A DNA stretch of 45,491 bases, taken from contig WBOU01000026.1 of the NCBI GenBank assembly GCA_009268125.1, positions 1-45,491 on the forward strand, written 5' to 3'. This DNA is from Chloroflexia bacterium SDU3-3. Lineage in GTDB: Bacteria > Chloroflexota > Chloroflexia > Chloroflexales > Roseiflexaceae. The notes beneath the pieces are model-generated. The model had not been told where the DNA came from. It saw only the letters and a list, made by a program, of their open reading frames with translations, and did no database searches. The number at the start of each line of letters is the position of its first letter. Positions within the stretch are counted from its first letter, which is position 1. Below are positions 28,420 through 38,117 of this stretch, one piece after another. Both the position numbers and the translations under genes were made by a program.

Positions 28420-29658
28420 ATGCTCCACACCATCTCGATCCCGCCCCGTGACACCGCGCAGCCCCCCGAGCCAGACAGCGCGGGCGGGCGGCTGCGCCGG
28501 ACCTGGAACTTCTACCAGCCCGCGATCGCCATCTTTCTGATCAGCCGGATCTTGTTCTACCTTGTGGTCTTCGCCGGGAAGGACATGTTGCCGGTCATCT
28601 ACGCCATCACCAACCCGGTGCAGGAGCGCTACGGCTGGGGGATGGCCGCCCACTACCGCTGGAACGCGCTCAACTACCTGCAGATCGCCACCGATGGCTA
28701 CCCCGCCAGCATCACCGAGCAGGATGGCGGCAACCTGGCGTTTTTCCCGCTGCTGCCGCTGGCCATGCGCATCGTCGGGCTCGGCAGCGAGCTAGCCAGC
28801 GCGGTGGGCGGGATCGCACTGGTACACCTGGCCTCGCTGCTGGCCTTCTGCATGCTCTACTGGCTGGCCATGGAGGACACGGGCGACGCCGAGACCGCGC
28901 GGCGTGCGGTGTTCTACACCGCGCTGTTCCCGCTGGCCTTCTTCTACGCCGTGCCCTACACCGAGTCGTTCTTTCTGGCGCTGAGCGTGGGTTTCTTTGT
29001 GGCTATGCGGCGGCGGAAATGGATGTGGGCTGGCGCGGCGATCGCGCTGGCCTCCATATGCAGGCTGGCCGGCGTGCTGCTGGGGGTGGTGATGGCGGTG
29101 GAGCTAGGGCTGCTACTGTGGCGCGGCGGGCTGGTGGGCCGCGACAGGCTGCGCGCCGCGCTGGGGCTGGGCATCGCGCCGCTGGGCATGCTGGCCTACA
29201 TGGCCTACCTGCTGTGGCACACCGGCGACCCGCTGGCCTTCCAGCACGCCCAGAGCCACTGGGACCGCGAGACCATGCTGCCGCCGCTGACGCTGGCGCG
29301 CGGCATCGGCTACGCGCTCAACCCGGCGCTCACCAACGACCCGCACCTCTACATGATCGGCGCGATCAACACCGTGATCGTCTTTGCCTTCACCGCGATC
29401 GTCGCGCTCTCGTGGCGGCGCACCCCGCTGGCCTACACGCTCTACGCCGCGCTCAGCCTGTGCCTCGCGCTGGTGTCGCCCCTGGCTGGTCCGCTCACCA
29501 TGCAGGGCACCGGGCGCTACGCCATGGTGCTGTTCCCGGTGATGATCGTGATGGCCTCGTGGCGATCCAAGCCGGTGTACTATGCGCTGATCGCGATCAC
29601 CACCGCGCTGTATCTGATGCTTGCCGCGCTGTTCACGCACGCATTCTATATTGTATGA
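28420..29658 (+). CDS. PIG-V-like integral-membrane glycosyltransferase
   Basis: 412 residues with about nine to ten hydrophobic helices after a 30-residue Pro-rich cytoplasmic start. The first extracytoplasmic loop carries the aromatic block HYRWNALNYLQIATDGYP, where PIG-V and related GT-C enzymes keep a WD/DS acceptor motif, and FFPLLPLAMR follows, as in that family. Such enzymes transfer mannose or another sugar from a polyprenyl-phosphate donor on the outer face of the membrane. The substrate is unknown. A tRNA gene on the opposite strand lies 49 bp past its stop; no terminator is obvious. Confidence 0.75.
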   Translation: MLHTISIPPRDTAQPPEPDSAGGRLRRTWNFYQPAIAIFLISRILFYLVVFAGKDMLPVIYAITNPVQERYGWGMAAHYRWNALNYLQIATDGYPASITEQDGGNLAFFPLLPLAMRIVGLGSELASAVGGIALVHLASLLAFCMLYWLAMEDTGDAETARRAVFYTALFPLAFFYAVPYTESFFLALSVGFFVAMRRRKWMWAGAAIALASICRLAGVLLGVVMAVELGLLLWRGGLVGRDRLRAALGLGIAPLGMLAYMAYLLWHTGDPLAFQHAQSHWDRETMLPPLTLARGIGYALNPALTNDPHLYMIGAINTVIVFAFTAIVALSWRRTPLAYTLYAALSLCLALVSPLAGPLTMQGTGRYAMVLFPVMIVMASWRSKPVYYALIAITTALYLMLAALFTHAFYIV

Positions 29659-29707
29659 GAGACAGGTGAGAAAACCGCAGGTGTAAGGAAAAAAGAGGGG
29701 GAACTGA

Positions 29708-29781
29708 TGGTACGGGAGACGGGAATCGAACCCGTGACTTGAGCTTGGAAGGCTCTCGCGTTACCACTACGCCACTCCCGC
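29708..29781 (-). tRNA. tRNA-Gly (anticodon TCC)
   Basis: A full cloverleaf of 74 nt including an encoded CCA. Acceptor arm GCGGGAG/CTCCCGT (first pair G-U), D arm with AGTGGTAA, anticodon loop CTTCCAA giving TCC (reads GGA/GGG), T arm with GGTTCGATTCC. A -10/-35 promoter lies just upstream, and a run of six T follows 13 nt after the 3' end. Confidence 0.97.
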
Positions 29782-29793
29782 ACAGCGGAGATG

Positions 29794-29822
29794 ATTGTAC
29801 CCGCTCGCCGTCCATCCGTCAA
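29794..29822 (-). promoter_or_regulatory. Promoter of tRNA-Gly
   Basis: Minus strand: TTGACG (29817-29822), 17-bp spacer, TACAAT (29794-29799). Predicted start about 6 nt before the mature tRNA. Confidence 0.8.
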
Positions 29823-29887
29823 GCCGCGCGGCAGGCGCTGCCAAGCCGAAGTGTTGCTTGCTGTAGCATACACGCCCGCCGAAACGC

Positions 29888-29917
29888 TTGACACTCTGTT
29901 TCCAAGCAACATATAAT
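29888..29917 (+). promoter_or_regulatory. Promoter of the small zincin / GH18 unit
   Basis: TTGACA (29888-29893), 18-bp spacer, TATAAT (29912-29917); both hexamers are perfect. It overlaps the ATG at 29916, which fixes the real start of the next gene at 29940. Confidence 0.88.
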
Positions 29918-29939
29918 GCCCGCGAGGAGGCACGACGCC

Positions 29940-30305
29940 ATGGATGAAGAGACCTTTGAGGCCGTTGTGCTGGAGGCCATCAACGATCTGCCCGAGGAGT
30001 TTGGCCGCCACCTGGCGAACGTCGAGGTGCTAGTCGAGGCCCAGCCTACGCCCGAGCACCGTCGCGCCGCCCGGATCAAACCCTGGCAGACGCTCTACGG
30101 CCTCTACCAGGGCGTGCCGCTCACCGTCCGGCAGAGCGGCATGGTGCTGATGCCCGACACCATCACGATCTTTCGCGAGCCGCTGAGCCACGATTTCCCC
30201 AGCCGCGAGCAGCTCCGCGCGCAGATCCGCCGGACCGTGCTGCACGAGATAGCCCATGTTTTTGGGATCAGCGACGACCGCCTGCGCGAGCTTGATGCCT
30301 ACTAG
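29940..30305 (+). CDS. Small zincin-like metallopeptidase family protein
   Basis: 121 residues, no signal peptide. The C-terminal block LHEIAHVFGISDDRL gives the zinc motif HExxH (His102, Glu103, His106) with an Asp six residues later, as in the small putative protease family with one compact domain (DUF1025/PF06262 type). Members are cytoplasmic and of unknown substrate. GAGGAGG sits nine nt before the ATG. The next gene (GH18) starts 48 bp downstream on the same strand, so they probably share the strong promoter at 29888. Confidence 0.85.
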   Translation: MDEETFEAVVLEAINDLPEEFGRHLANVEVLVEAQPTPEHRRAARIKPWQTLYGLYQGVPLTVRQSGMVLMPDTITIFREPLSHDFPSREQLRAQIRRTVLHEIAHVFGISDDRLRELDAY

Positions 30306-30353
30306 TGGCAGCGGCGGCCCAGGCGCGCCCGCTGGGAGCCAGCCATACACGCA

Positions 30354-31634
<1,281 letters not shown>

Positions 31635-31639
31635 GTGCC

Positions 31640-32650
31640 ATGTCAGAACGATCTGTCAAATACAACACCGAGGAGGCCGCAGCCCTGTTCGCGCGCGGCG
31701 TGGGCGCTGCCAAGGGCGGCCAGAAGCGCGTGGCCGCCAGCCTGCTCTCTCGCGCGGTGCAGCTCGACCCCACCCACGAGCAGGCATGGCTCTGGCTCTC
31801 GGGCGTGCTCGAAGACCCCAACGAGATCGCCTTCTGCCTGCGCTCGGTGCTGTCGATCAACCCCAGCAGCGAGCGCGCCCGCCAGGGCCTAGCCTGGCTT
31901 GAGCAGCGCAAGATGGTGGCCGCCCAGCCCGTGCCTGCTGCCATCCCCGCCGCCCAGCCCCAGCAGAGCGAGCGCGACCGCAGCGACCGCGAGCACCGCG
32001 AGAACTGGTGGGTCGGCTGGCGGCGCAACCGCCGCGAGACCAGCCGCGCCTGGCAGATCGTGCTGGTCGCGATGATCATGCTCTACGCCCTGACGATCGG
32101 CCTGAACTACCAGCTGCGCCAGATCATCAGCCAGAGCAAGGCCCAGCACATCCCCACCGCCGCCCCCGACATGCCGCAGGCCACCCTGGCCCCCACGGCC
32201 ATCCCGCTCTACCAGAAGAGCCTGGCCGCCAGCGAGGACGCCCAGGCCCTGGCCTACCTGAGCGCCTTCGAGGCCCAGCGCGGCGACCTGCGCACCGCTG
32301 TGGATGCCTACCGCGAGGCCACCAGCAAGCTGGGCAACTCGTCGCTGCTGCACGCCTCGGCGGCCCGCGCCCTGCGCGAGAAGGTGGATGGGTCGTACAA
32401 GGCCATCGCGGCGCTCAGCCCGCCCGCGTCGCTGCGCGAGGCCCACACCGCCTACCTGAAGGGGCTGGACGAGGAGCGCGCCGCCATGGACGACATGCTG
32501 GAGTTCTACGGCAGCTTCAGCGTGCAGCTGGTGAACCGCGCCGTGCTGCGCCTGGAGGACGCCAGCCAGCAGATCGCCCAGGCCCGCGCCGTGTTCGGCA
32601 GGGCCAGCCAGCGCGCCAACACCAGCTTCCCCGCCTACACCATCCGCTAG
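31640..32650 (+). CDS. TPR-containing membrane protein
   Basis: 336 residues, no signal peptide. TPR-like helices lie at about 10-90 (AWLWLSGVLEDPNEIAFCLRS is characteristic of Chloroflexota TPR proteins), then a charged Arg/Glu linker, one membrane helix (about 138-157, IVLVAMIMLYALTIGLNY), a Pro/Thr stretch and a second helical domain outside (about 185-336). The topology is N-in/C-out. It may link a cytoplasmic partner to the wall hydrolase encoded just upstream. Function not known. Confidence 0.75.
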   Translation: MSERSVKYNTEEAAALFARGVGAAKGGQKRVAASLLSRAVQLDPTHEQAWLWLSGVLEDPNEIAFCLRSVLSINPSSERARQGLAWLEQRKMVAAQPVPAAIPAAQPQQSERDRSDREHRENWWVGWRRNRRETSRAWQIVLVAMIMLYALTIGLNYQLRQIISQSKAQHIPTAAPDMPQATLAPTAIPLYQKSLAASEDAQALAYLSAFEAQRGDLRTAVDAYREATSKLGNSSLLHASAARALREKVDGSYKAIAALSPPASLREAHTAYLKGLDEERAAMDDMLEFYGSFSVQLVNRAVLRLEDASQQIAQARAVFGRASQRANTSFPAYTIR

Positions 32651-32692
32651 CCCGCCCCACTTCGCGCCGCCGCCTCGTTCTTCTCAGAAAGC

Positions 32693-32723
32693 AAGCTGTG
32701 GGACACCCGCCCACAGCTTTTGT
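32693..32723 (+). terminator. Terminator of the zincin-GH18-TPR unit
   Basis: Perfect 10-bp stem (AAGCTGTGGG at 32693-32702 with 32710-32719) followed by TTTTG. Confidence 0.88.
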
Positions 32724-32762
32724 TGTACTATGGTGTGGCTCTATTTGGCAGAAGAGGAACAC

Positions 32763-33812
32763 ATGAACACCGCATTTCTCAAACAGCTTCTGGATACCCC
32801 CAGCCCATCCAGCGAGGAGGCCGCCGCCGCCCGCCTGTGGCGCGAGGAGGCCAGCACCTTCGCCGACACGGTCTACGCCGATGTGCGCGGCAGCTCGTTC
32901 GCCGTGCTGCAGGGCGGCAAGCCCCGCATCATGCTGGCGGGCCACATCGACGAGATCGGCGTGATGGTCAGCTATATCGACGACGACGGCTACCTCTACT
33001 TCTCGGGGGTGGGCGGCTGGGACTCGCAGGTGCTGGTGGGGCAGCGCATCCGCCTGGTGGGCCGCAGCGGCCCGGTGGTGGGCGTCATAGGCAAGAAGGC
33101 CATCCACCTGATGAAGCCCGACGAGCGCGAGCGCGTGAGCAAGATCGACGACCTGTGGATCGACATCGGCGTGGCCAGCCGCGCCGAGGCGCTGGAGCTG
33201 GTGCGCGTGGGCAGCGTGGGTGTGGTCGAGGGCCAGGTCTACGATCTGCCCCACGGGCGCATGGTCTCGCGCGGGATGGACAACCGCATCGGCGCGTTCA
33301 CCGTGCTGGAGGCGCTGCGCCTGCTGTCGCAGGATCGGCCCAGGGCCACCGTGGCCGCCGTGGCCACCAGCCAGGAGGAGATCACCTTCGCCGGGGCGCA
33401 CACCGCCGCCTACGGCTTCGACCCGCTGGCCGCGATCATCGTGGATGTGACCCACGCCACCGATGTGCCCGGTGCCGACAAGCGCCACAGCGGCGATGTG
33501 AAGCTGGGCGGCGGCCCGGTGCTCGACCGCGGCTCGGCGGTCAGCCCGGTGGTGTTCGACATGCTGGTGGGTGCCGCCGAGCGCGAGGGCATCCCCTACA
33601 CCGTCACGATCAGCCCAGGGCGCACCGGCACCGACGGCGATGCGATCAACGTGGCGCGCGCGGGCGTGGCCTGCGGCCTGGTCTCCATCCCGAACCGCTA
33701 TATGCACTCGCCCAGCGAGATGATCGCGCTGCCCGATGTGGAGCAGGCCGCCCGCCTGATCGCGGCGTTCGTGCGCTCGATCGACGAGGGCACCGACTTC
33801 ATCCCACGCTAG
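32763..33812 (+). CDS. M42 family aminopeptidase / endoglucanase-like metallopeptidase
   Basis: 349 residues. Dinuclear-metal residues of M42 are visible: His61 (AGHIDEIG), Asp in RGMDNRIGA, the Glu pair in SQEEIT, Asp in VDVTHATD and His in NRYMHSPSE. These enzymes form large dodecameric shells that trim short peptides in the cytoplasm. The start at 32763 has GAGGAA upstream; an in-frame ATG 11 codons earlier lacks one. It has a strong terminator and converges with a TPR gene. Confidence 0.93.
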   Translation: MNTAFLKQLLDTPSPSSEEAAAARLWREEASTFADTVYADVRGSSFAVLQGGKPRIMLAGHIDEIGVMVSYIDDDGYLYFSGVGGWDSQVLVGQRIRLVGRSGPVVGVIGKKAIHLMKPDERERVSKIDDLWIDIGVASRAEALELVRVGSVGVVEGQVYDLPHGRMVSRGMDNRIGAFTVLEALRLLSQDRPRATVAAVATSQEEITFAGAHTAAYGFDPLAAIIVDVTHATDVPGADKRHSGDVKLGGGPVLDRGSAVSPVVFDMLVGAAEREGIPYTVTISPGRTGTDGDAINVARAGVACGLVSIPNRYMHSPSEMIALPDVEQAARLIAAFVRSIDEGTDFIPR

Positions 33813-33840
33813 GCGCTGGCAGATCGCCGCACCAAGTGGC

Positions 33841-33882
33841 AAAAAAACACCCGCATGTGTTGCCCACATGCGGGTGTTTTTG
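33841..33882. terminator. Bidirectional terminator
   Basis: A 17-bp perfect stem (33843-33859 with 33865-33881) with A-run on the left and T-run on the right, between convergent genes ending at 33812 and 33896. It works as an intrinsic terminator in both directions. Confidence 0.95.
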
Positions 33883-33895
33883 TAGTGCGAAAAAG

Positions 33896-35125
33896 CTAGA
33901 GGAAGCGCAGATTCGGGTGCTTGTCGGTATAGTAGCTGATCTGCGCGCCCAGAGTCGGGTCGGCATCCAGATCGGCGCTGGCGGCCATGATCTGATCGAG
34001 CGCGCTGGCAAGACAGCGCTCGACCTGCTCGGCGGGCGCGCCCAGCGAGCGCAGGCGGCGCAGCTCCGGCTCCCACGGCACGCTGCAGGCCCCGCGCGCG
34101 ATCACGCCGATGATGTCGGGGTGGTAGCTGCCCCGGCCCAGCCAGTTCAGGCCCAGGCAGAAGCTCGCGCCGCAGCCGCCGTTGCGCTCGCGGGCGATGT
34201 CGAGCAGCTCCTGCTCGCGCCCGACGGCCATCACCAGCAGGGGCCGCGAGTTGCAGCAGAGCGCCTCAGTGCCGCACATGGGCAGGCCCAGCATGGCCGA
34301 GAGCGCGCTGGCCACCGGCGCGGCCAGCCGATCGAGGCCGATCACGCACGAGAAGCCCCACGCGGCGGCCTGGGCCAGGCCGACCATGCGCCGCAGGGTG
34401 GTGGCGATGTCGGGGTAGGTGAAGTGGTACTCGGCCACCTCGCGCAGATGGATGCCGTCATCCTGGGCCGAGCCGAGCTGCACGATGCCGTAGCTGGCGT
34501 AGAGCTGATCTTTAAACGATGGCTCCTCGCCGCACTCGCGGTGGCGCTCGACCGAGGCCAGCAGCGCGCCGATCTCGGCCTGGGCCTGGGGGCGCGTGGC
34601 CCAGGTGCGGGCGCGCTCGAAGGCGATCTGGGCCTCGTCGTAGTTGCCCAGGCGCAGCATGCAGCAGCCGCGCAGCTTGTAGAGCGCCCAGTCCTCGGCG
34701 TAGCGCTCAAGCGCGATCTGGGTGTGCTGCAGCGCCTCGATGTAGCTGCCGCGGATGTAGTGCAGGCAGGCGACCTCGTAGTTGGTGGCCGGGTCATCGG
34801 GGATGAGCGACAGGCAGTGCTGGAAGACCTGCATCGACTCATCGTGGCGGCCTATTTCCAGCAGCACATAGCCAAGGTTAAAGTGGGCGAGGAAATCGCC
34901 GCCCTCCAGCTTCACGACAAAGCGGAACTCCTCAGCGGCCTTGGCGTAGAGGCCGTAGCGCTGGTAGTAGAGGCCGAGGGCATCGTGGGCTTCGCGGAGG
35001 TGGGGATCGCGGGCGATCGCGCGGCGATATTCCTCAACGGCTTCATCGACTCGGTGTGCCCGCTCAAGGACGAGGCCGCGCTGAAGGTGAAGGATGGCCT
35101 CATCACGCTGATACTCATCGAGCAT
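33896..35125 (-). CDS. TPR protein with unrecognised C-terminal domain
   Basis: 409 residues, no signal or membrane segment. Residues 1-205 are five to six TPR units (AVEEYRRAIARDP, AHFNLGYVLLEIGRHDES and similar). Residues 206-409 form a separate domain rich in Cys and Gly that I do not recognise; the stretch VIGLDRLAAPVASALSAMLG followed by LPMCGTEALCCNSRPLLVMAV recalls the alternation of a phosphoribosyltransferase-like fold, but the PRPP signature is absent. It ends in YYTDKHPNLRFL. The TPR part suggests protein-protein contact. Promoter with a perfect extended -10 upstream. Confidence 0.7.
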   Translation of the reverse strand: MLDEYQRDEAILHLQRGLVLERAHRVDEAVEEYRRAIARDPHLREAHDALGLYYQRYGLYAKAAEEFRFVVKLEGGDFLAHFNLGYVLLEIGRHDESMQVFQHCLSLIPDDPATNYEVACLHYIRGSYIEALQHTQIALERYAEDWALYKLRGCCMLRLGNYDEAQIAFERARTWATRPQAQAEIGALLASVERHRECGEEPSFKDQLYASYGIVQLGSAQDDGIHLREVAEYHFTYPDIATTLRRMVGLAQAAAWGFSCVIGLDRLAAPVASALSAMLGLPMCGTEALCCNSRPLLVMAVGREQELLDIARERNGGCGASFCLGLNWLGRGSYHPDIIGVIARGACSVPWEPELRRLRSLGAPAEQVERCLASALDQIMAASADLDADPTLGAQISYYTDKHPNLRFL

Positions 35126-35215
35126 CGCCAGACTCCCGGCGCGTGTGCGCCATACCCAATACGCGCAGATATTTTGACGAAGACAATATGCGCGGCTCGT
35201 AGGGTGTTCCTCGTC

Positions 35216-35224
35216 ATTATAGCA
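35216..35224 (-). promoter_or_regulatory. Extended -10 promoter of the TPR gene
   Basis: Minus strand TGCTATAAT, a perfect extended -10, about 85 nt before the ATG; a weak TGCCAG lies at -35. The remaining 160 bp to the rph terminator show nothing clear. Confidence 0.6.
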
Positions 35225-35386
35225 TAATGTTCTGGCGCTGGCAGGACGATTTTCACCAGGGTTGCCGATCTTGCGAGCGCATTACAGTGCGGTGAATGCG
35301 CAGATCTGCGCTTGGGAATATACACCGGACGCAGTTGGGCAGCGTGGTGCGACTCTTCAACGTACCGTTAGGAAGCATATGCTCAC

Positions 35387-35436
35387 AAAAACGGCATGGT
35401 CGGCTGGGCAGAACGTTTCCAGCCAACCATGCCGTT
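35387..35436 (-). terminator. rph terminator
   Basis: Long stem: AACGGCATGGT and GGCTGG pair with CCAGCC and ACCATGCCGTT around an 11-nt loop, with a T5 tail on the minus strand (35387-35391), right after the rph stop at 35442. Confidence 0.92.
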
Positions 35437-35441
35437 GGGCG

Positions 35442-36164
35442 TTAGAATCCCGCACCCGCCAGAGCCTGGCGCTGGGCCTCCAGCAGCGTGGCGATTCCCG
35501 CCTCGCCCAGATCGAGCAGGCTGTTCAGCTCGGCCCGCGTCACCGCGCGGCGCTCGGCGGTGCACTGCACCTCCACAATACCGCCGGTGCTGGTCTGGAT
35601 GATGTTGCAGTCCATCTCGGCGGTGCTATCCTCGCTATAGTCCAGGTCGAGCAGGGCGCTGCCGCCCACATAGCCCGCGCTGATCGCGGCCACCGCCTGC
35701 ACCAGCGGCAGCTGGGCCAGGTCGCCGCGCCGCACCATGCGGTGTAGGGCCAGGGCCAGCGCCAGATAGCCGCCGGTGATCGAGGCGCAGCGGGTGCCGC
35801 CATCGGCCTGCAGCACATCGCAGTCGATGGTGATGGTGTGCTCGCCCAGCAGCTGCATGTCCACCGCCGCCCGCAGCGAGCGCCCGATCAGGCGCTGGAT
35901 CTCCTGGGTGCGGCCCGAGGCCCCGCTGCGCTCGCGGCGCGAGCGGGTGGTGGTGGATCGCGGCAGCAGCGAGTATTCGCCGGTGACCCAGCCCTGGCCC
36001 TGGCCGCGCAGCCAGCCGGGCACGCCCGCCTCCACGCTGGCGGTGCAGAGCACGCGGGTGCCGCCCTGCTCGATCAGGGCCGAGCCTTCGCCATAGCCAA
36101 AGGTGTCGAGCGTGATGCGCAGGGGCCGGATCTGGTCGGCGGCGCGCTCGTCGGATCGCTGCAT
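35442..36164 (-). CDS. rph: Ribonuclease PH
   Basis: RNase PH is a phosphate-dependent 3'-5' exonuclease that trims tRNA precursors. The 240-residue product has the family blocks [35 protein letters not shown] split around conserved Arg residues, [17 protein letters not shown] and [15 protein letters not shown]. Normal length; AGGAAG precedes the start at 36164. It lies 24 nt after the phosphodiester-glycosidase gene and probably shares its promoter. The common partner rdgB is not adjacent. Confidence 0.96.
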   Translation of the reverse strand: MQRSDERAADQIRPLRITLDTFGYGEGSALIEQGGTRVLCTASVEAGVPGWLRGQGQGWVTGEYSLLPRSTTTRSRRERSGASGRTQEIQRLIGRSLRAAVDMQLLGEHTITIDCDVLQADGGTRCASITGGYLALALALHRMVRRGDLAQLPLVQAVAAISAGYVGGSALLDLDYSEDSTAEMDCNIIQTSTGGIVEVQCTAERRAVTRAELNSLLDLGEAGIATLLEAQRQALAGAGF

Positions 36165-36188
36165 GGTCTTCTTCCTCTATACTATCGG

Positions 36189-38012
36189 CTATTTTGCCGT
36201 CAGGTACATGAAATCGCGCTCCTCGGCGCCCAGGTACTTGCCGCGCTCGCGGGGCATAGCGCTGATCAGCGGCTGGGCCAGCAGCGCGCCATCCTGGCCG
36301 CGCTGGTAGGTGACGAAGCGCACCCAGTAGTTGTTTATGTCCATCTGCATGGCGCTCTGCGCGCCTGCGGCGGCCAGGGCCTGGGCCAGCCGCGCGGATG
36401 TGAGCGCGTCGCCCACGGCGTAGAACAGCGTGCGCCCATCCGCGCTCACGCCCACGCCCGAGCGCCAGGTCTCCACCTGCTTGTCCACCGACGCGCCCCA
36501 GCCCGCGCCGCCCTCAAGCGCGCGCGGCGTCACCTGGCCCGCATCCACCAGCAGCTGGCCGTTCTGACGCCACGCCGCCAGGCCCATCTCGGCGGTGAAG
36601 TCGCGGCCCCACAGGCCAACGCGCACCTCGCCGCTGGCCAGCACGGCCAGGGTGGCCCGGCCATCCACCGGCTGGCGAAACACCATGTCGCCAATGCCCA
36701 TGCCGTCGTTGCCGTGGATGGCCTTAAACCCACCGTTGAAGGCGGCCAGCAGGCGCTCGCGGTCGGCGTCGGGGATGCGGCCATCGCGCACCAGCGGCAC
36801 CGTGGGGGTCAGCACATTGGTCTGCGGCTCCAGCGTGCCCGCCACCATATGCAGCTGGGCGCGCGCCAGATCGACCGCCACGACGGCCACCTGGATATCG
36901 GGCCGCGCCGGGTCGGGGCGGAACGCGGTGACGGCCATGGCCGGAGCGCCGCCGTCGCTGGCGGCGGGCAGGAACTGCCACTGGCCCTCGTAGGGCAGCT
37001 GGCCATCGGCGATGGCGGTGGGGATGGGCGCGAGCGCCCAGGTGGTGTCGGGGGCGCTGGGCGGCGGCGCGCTGGGCTGCACCAGCCCAATCGTGGGCAC
37101 GGCGGTGGGCGGCAGCGTGGGGCGCGGCGTGTGCAGCGGCCTAGGCGTAGGCGTGACAGTGGGGATGAAAATCGTGGCGCTGGGACTGGCCGTGGCGCTC
37201 GGCGCGGCGCTCGGGCTGGCCGTGGCGCTCGGCGGCTCGCCCAGCTCCAGCAGCTGGGCCGAGATCCAGCCCACCGTGCCTGGCCGCAGCGGGCGCTCGT
37301 TGGCGGCGCTGCCCGGCGCGACCACCCGCACCTTGGCCCAGCCAGGGCTGGCAAGCGGGTCGTCGATCACCTCCAGGCGGTCGCCCGGCAGCACCCAGCC
37401 CAGCACATTCTCGCCCACCGTCGGGTCGGAACGCAGGTTGCCCCCGCGCAGCACCGTGGCCGCGCTGCGGTTGGCGGGCACGCTGGCCTGCGTGGCGGTG
37501 GCACTAATGGCGACAGTGGCGGTAGGCAGCGGCGTGGGCAGCAGGCCCACCGTGGGCACAAGAGCCTGAGGAGCACGGGCATCTGGCGTGGCCGCGATCT
37601 CCACCTCCCAGCGCGGGGCATCGTAGCCGAACGCCACCTGCGCCTCGCGCAGCAGCGTGCCCGCGCGAAACACCTGCGACTCGACAAAGGCCACTGGCCC
37701 CGGCCCGACGATGGCGCGCGCCGCATCTACGGCCTTCAGCAGCAGCGCGGGCTGGAGCGAGATCGCCCACGCCGCCGTGAGCACCACGATCAGGAATGAC
37801 ACCAGGGCTATCGGTTTATCGAGCGCGCGGGCCTGCGAGGTGAGGTGCTGCTGGGCGCGCGCGGCCTGCTCGGCGGTGCGGAAGGTGTAGCGCCGCCCAC
37901 GGAAGCGAAAGGCGACCCGCTCTTGCCCCAGCCAGGTGCGCACGCGAAACAGCTGCGACGGGCGGTCGGCAAGGCGGGATGGAAAGCGGGTTGACTGCTC
38001 TGAACGTTGCAT
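36189..38012 (-). CDS. Membrane protein with SH3b and phosphodiester-glycosidase domains
   Basis: 607 residues. A basic N-terminal cytoplasmic part is followed by one membrane helix (about 67-88), an extracellular helical segment, an SH3b-like domain (about 185-255, with GGNLRSDPTVGENVLGWV then GDRLEVID), a Pro/Thr/Ser linker (about 258-330), and a C-terminal NAGPA/DUF2233-type phosphodiester glycosidase domain (about 345-607) with AAFNGGFKAIHGNDGMGIGD, GVSADGRTLFYAVG and MQMDINNYWVRF. These domains hydrolyse sugar-phosphodiester bonds, so wall teichoic-like or sugar-1-phosphate polymers are possible substrates. It is the first gene of a unit with rph. It is a strong candidate for cell-surface turnover; substrate unproven. 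Confidence 0.82.
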   Translation of the reverse strand: MQRSEQSTRFPSRLADRPSQLFRVRTWLGQERVAFRFRGRRYTFRTAEQAARAQQHLTSQARALDKPIALVSFLIVVLTAAWAISLQPALLLKAVDAARAIVGPGPVAFVESQVFRAGTLLREAQVAFGYDAPRWEVEIAATPDARAPQALVPTVGLLPTPLPTATVAISATATQASVPANRSAATVLRGGNLRSDPTVGENVLGWVLPGDRLEVIDDPLASPGWAKVRVVAPGSAANERPLRPGTVGWISAQLLELGEPPSATASPSAAPSATASPSATIFIPTVTPTPRPLHTPRPTLPPTAVPTIGLVQPSAPPPSAPDTTWALAPIPTAIADGQLPYEGQWQFLPAASDGGAPAMAVTAFRPDPARPDIQVAVVAVDLARAQLHMVAGTLEPQTNVLTPTVPLVRDGRIPDADRERLLAAFNGGFKAIHGNDGMGIGDMVFRQPVDGRATLAVLASGEVRVGLWGRDFTAEMGLAAWRQNGQLLVDAGQVTPRALEGGAGWGASVDKQVETWRSGVGVSADGRTLFYAVGDALTSARLAQALAAAGAQSAMQMDINNYWVRFVTYQRGQDGALLAQPLISAMPRERGKYLGAEERDFMYLTAK

Positions 38013-38056
38013 GGTCTCAAAAGCGCTCTATGGCGAAGGTCGCGCTGCGCCCACGT

Positions 38057-38084
38057 ATCATACCACGCGTCTAGGCCGTCACAA
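38057..38084 (-). promoter_or_regulatory. Promoter of the phosphodiester-glycosidase/rph unit
   Basis: Minus strand: TTGTGA (38079-38084), 16-bp spacer, TATGAT (38057-38062) with TGG extension. Confidence 0.65.
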
Positions 38085-38117
38085 TGAGCAGGGCCTGATA
38101 TCTAGCTCGCAGCCGCC

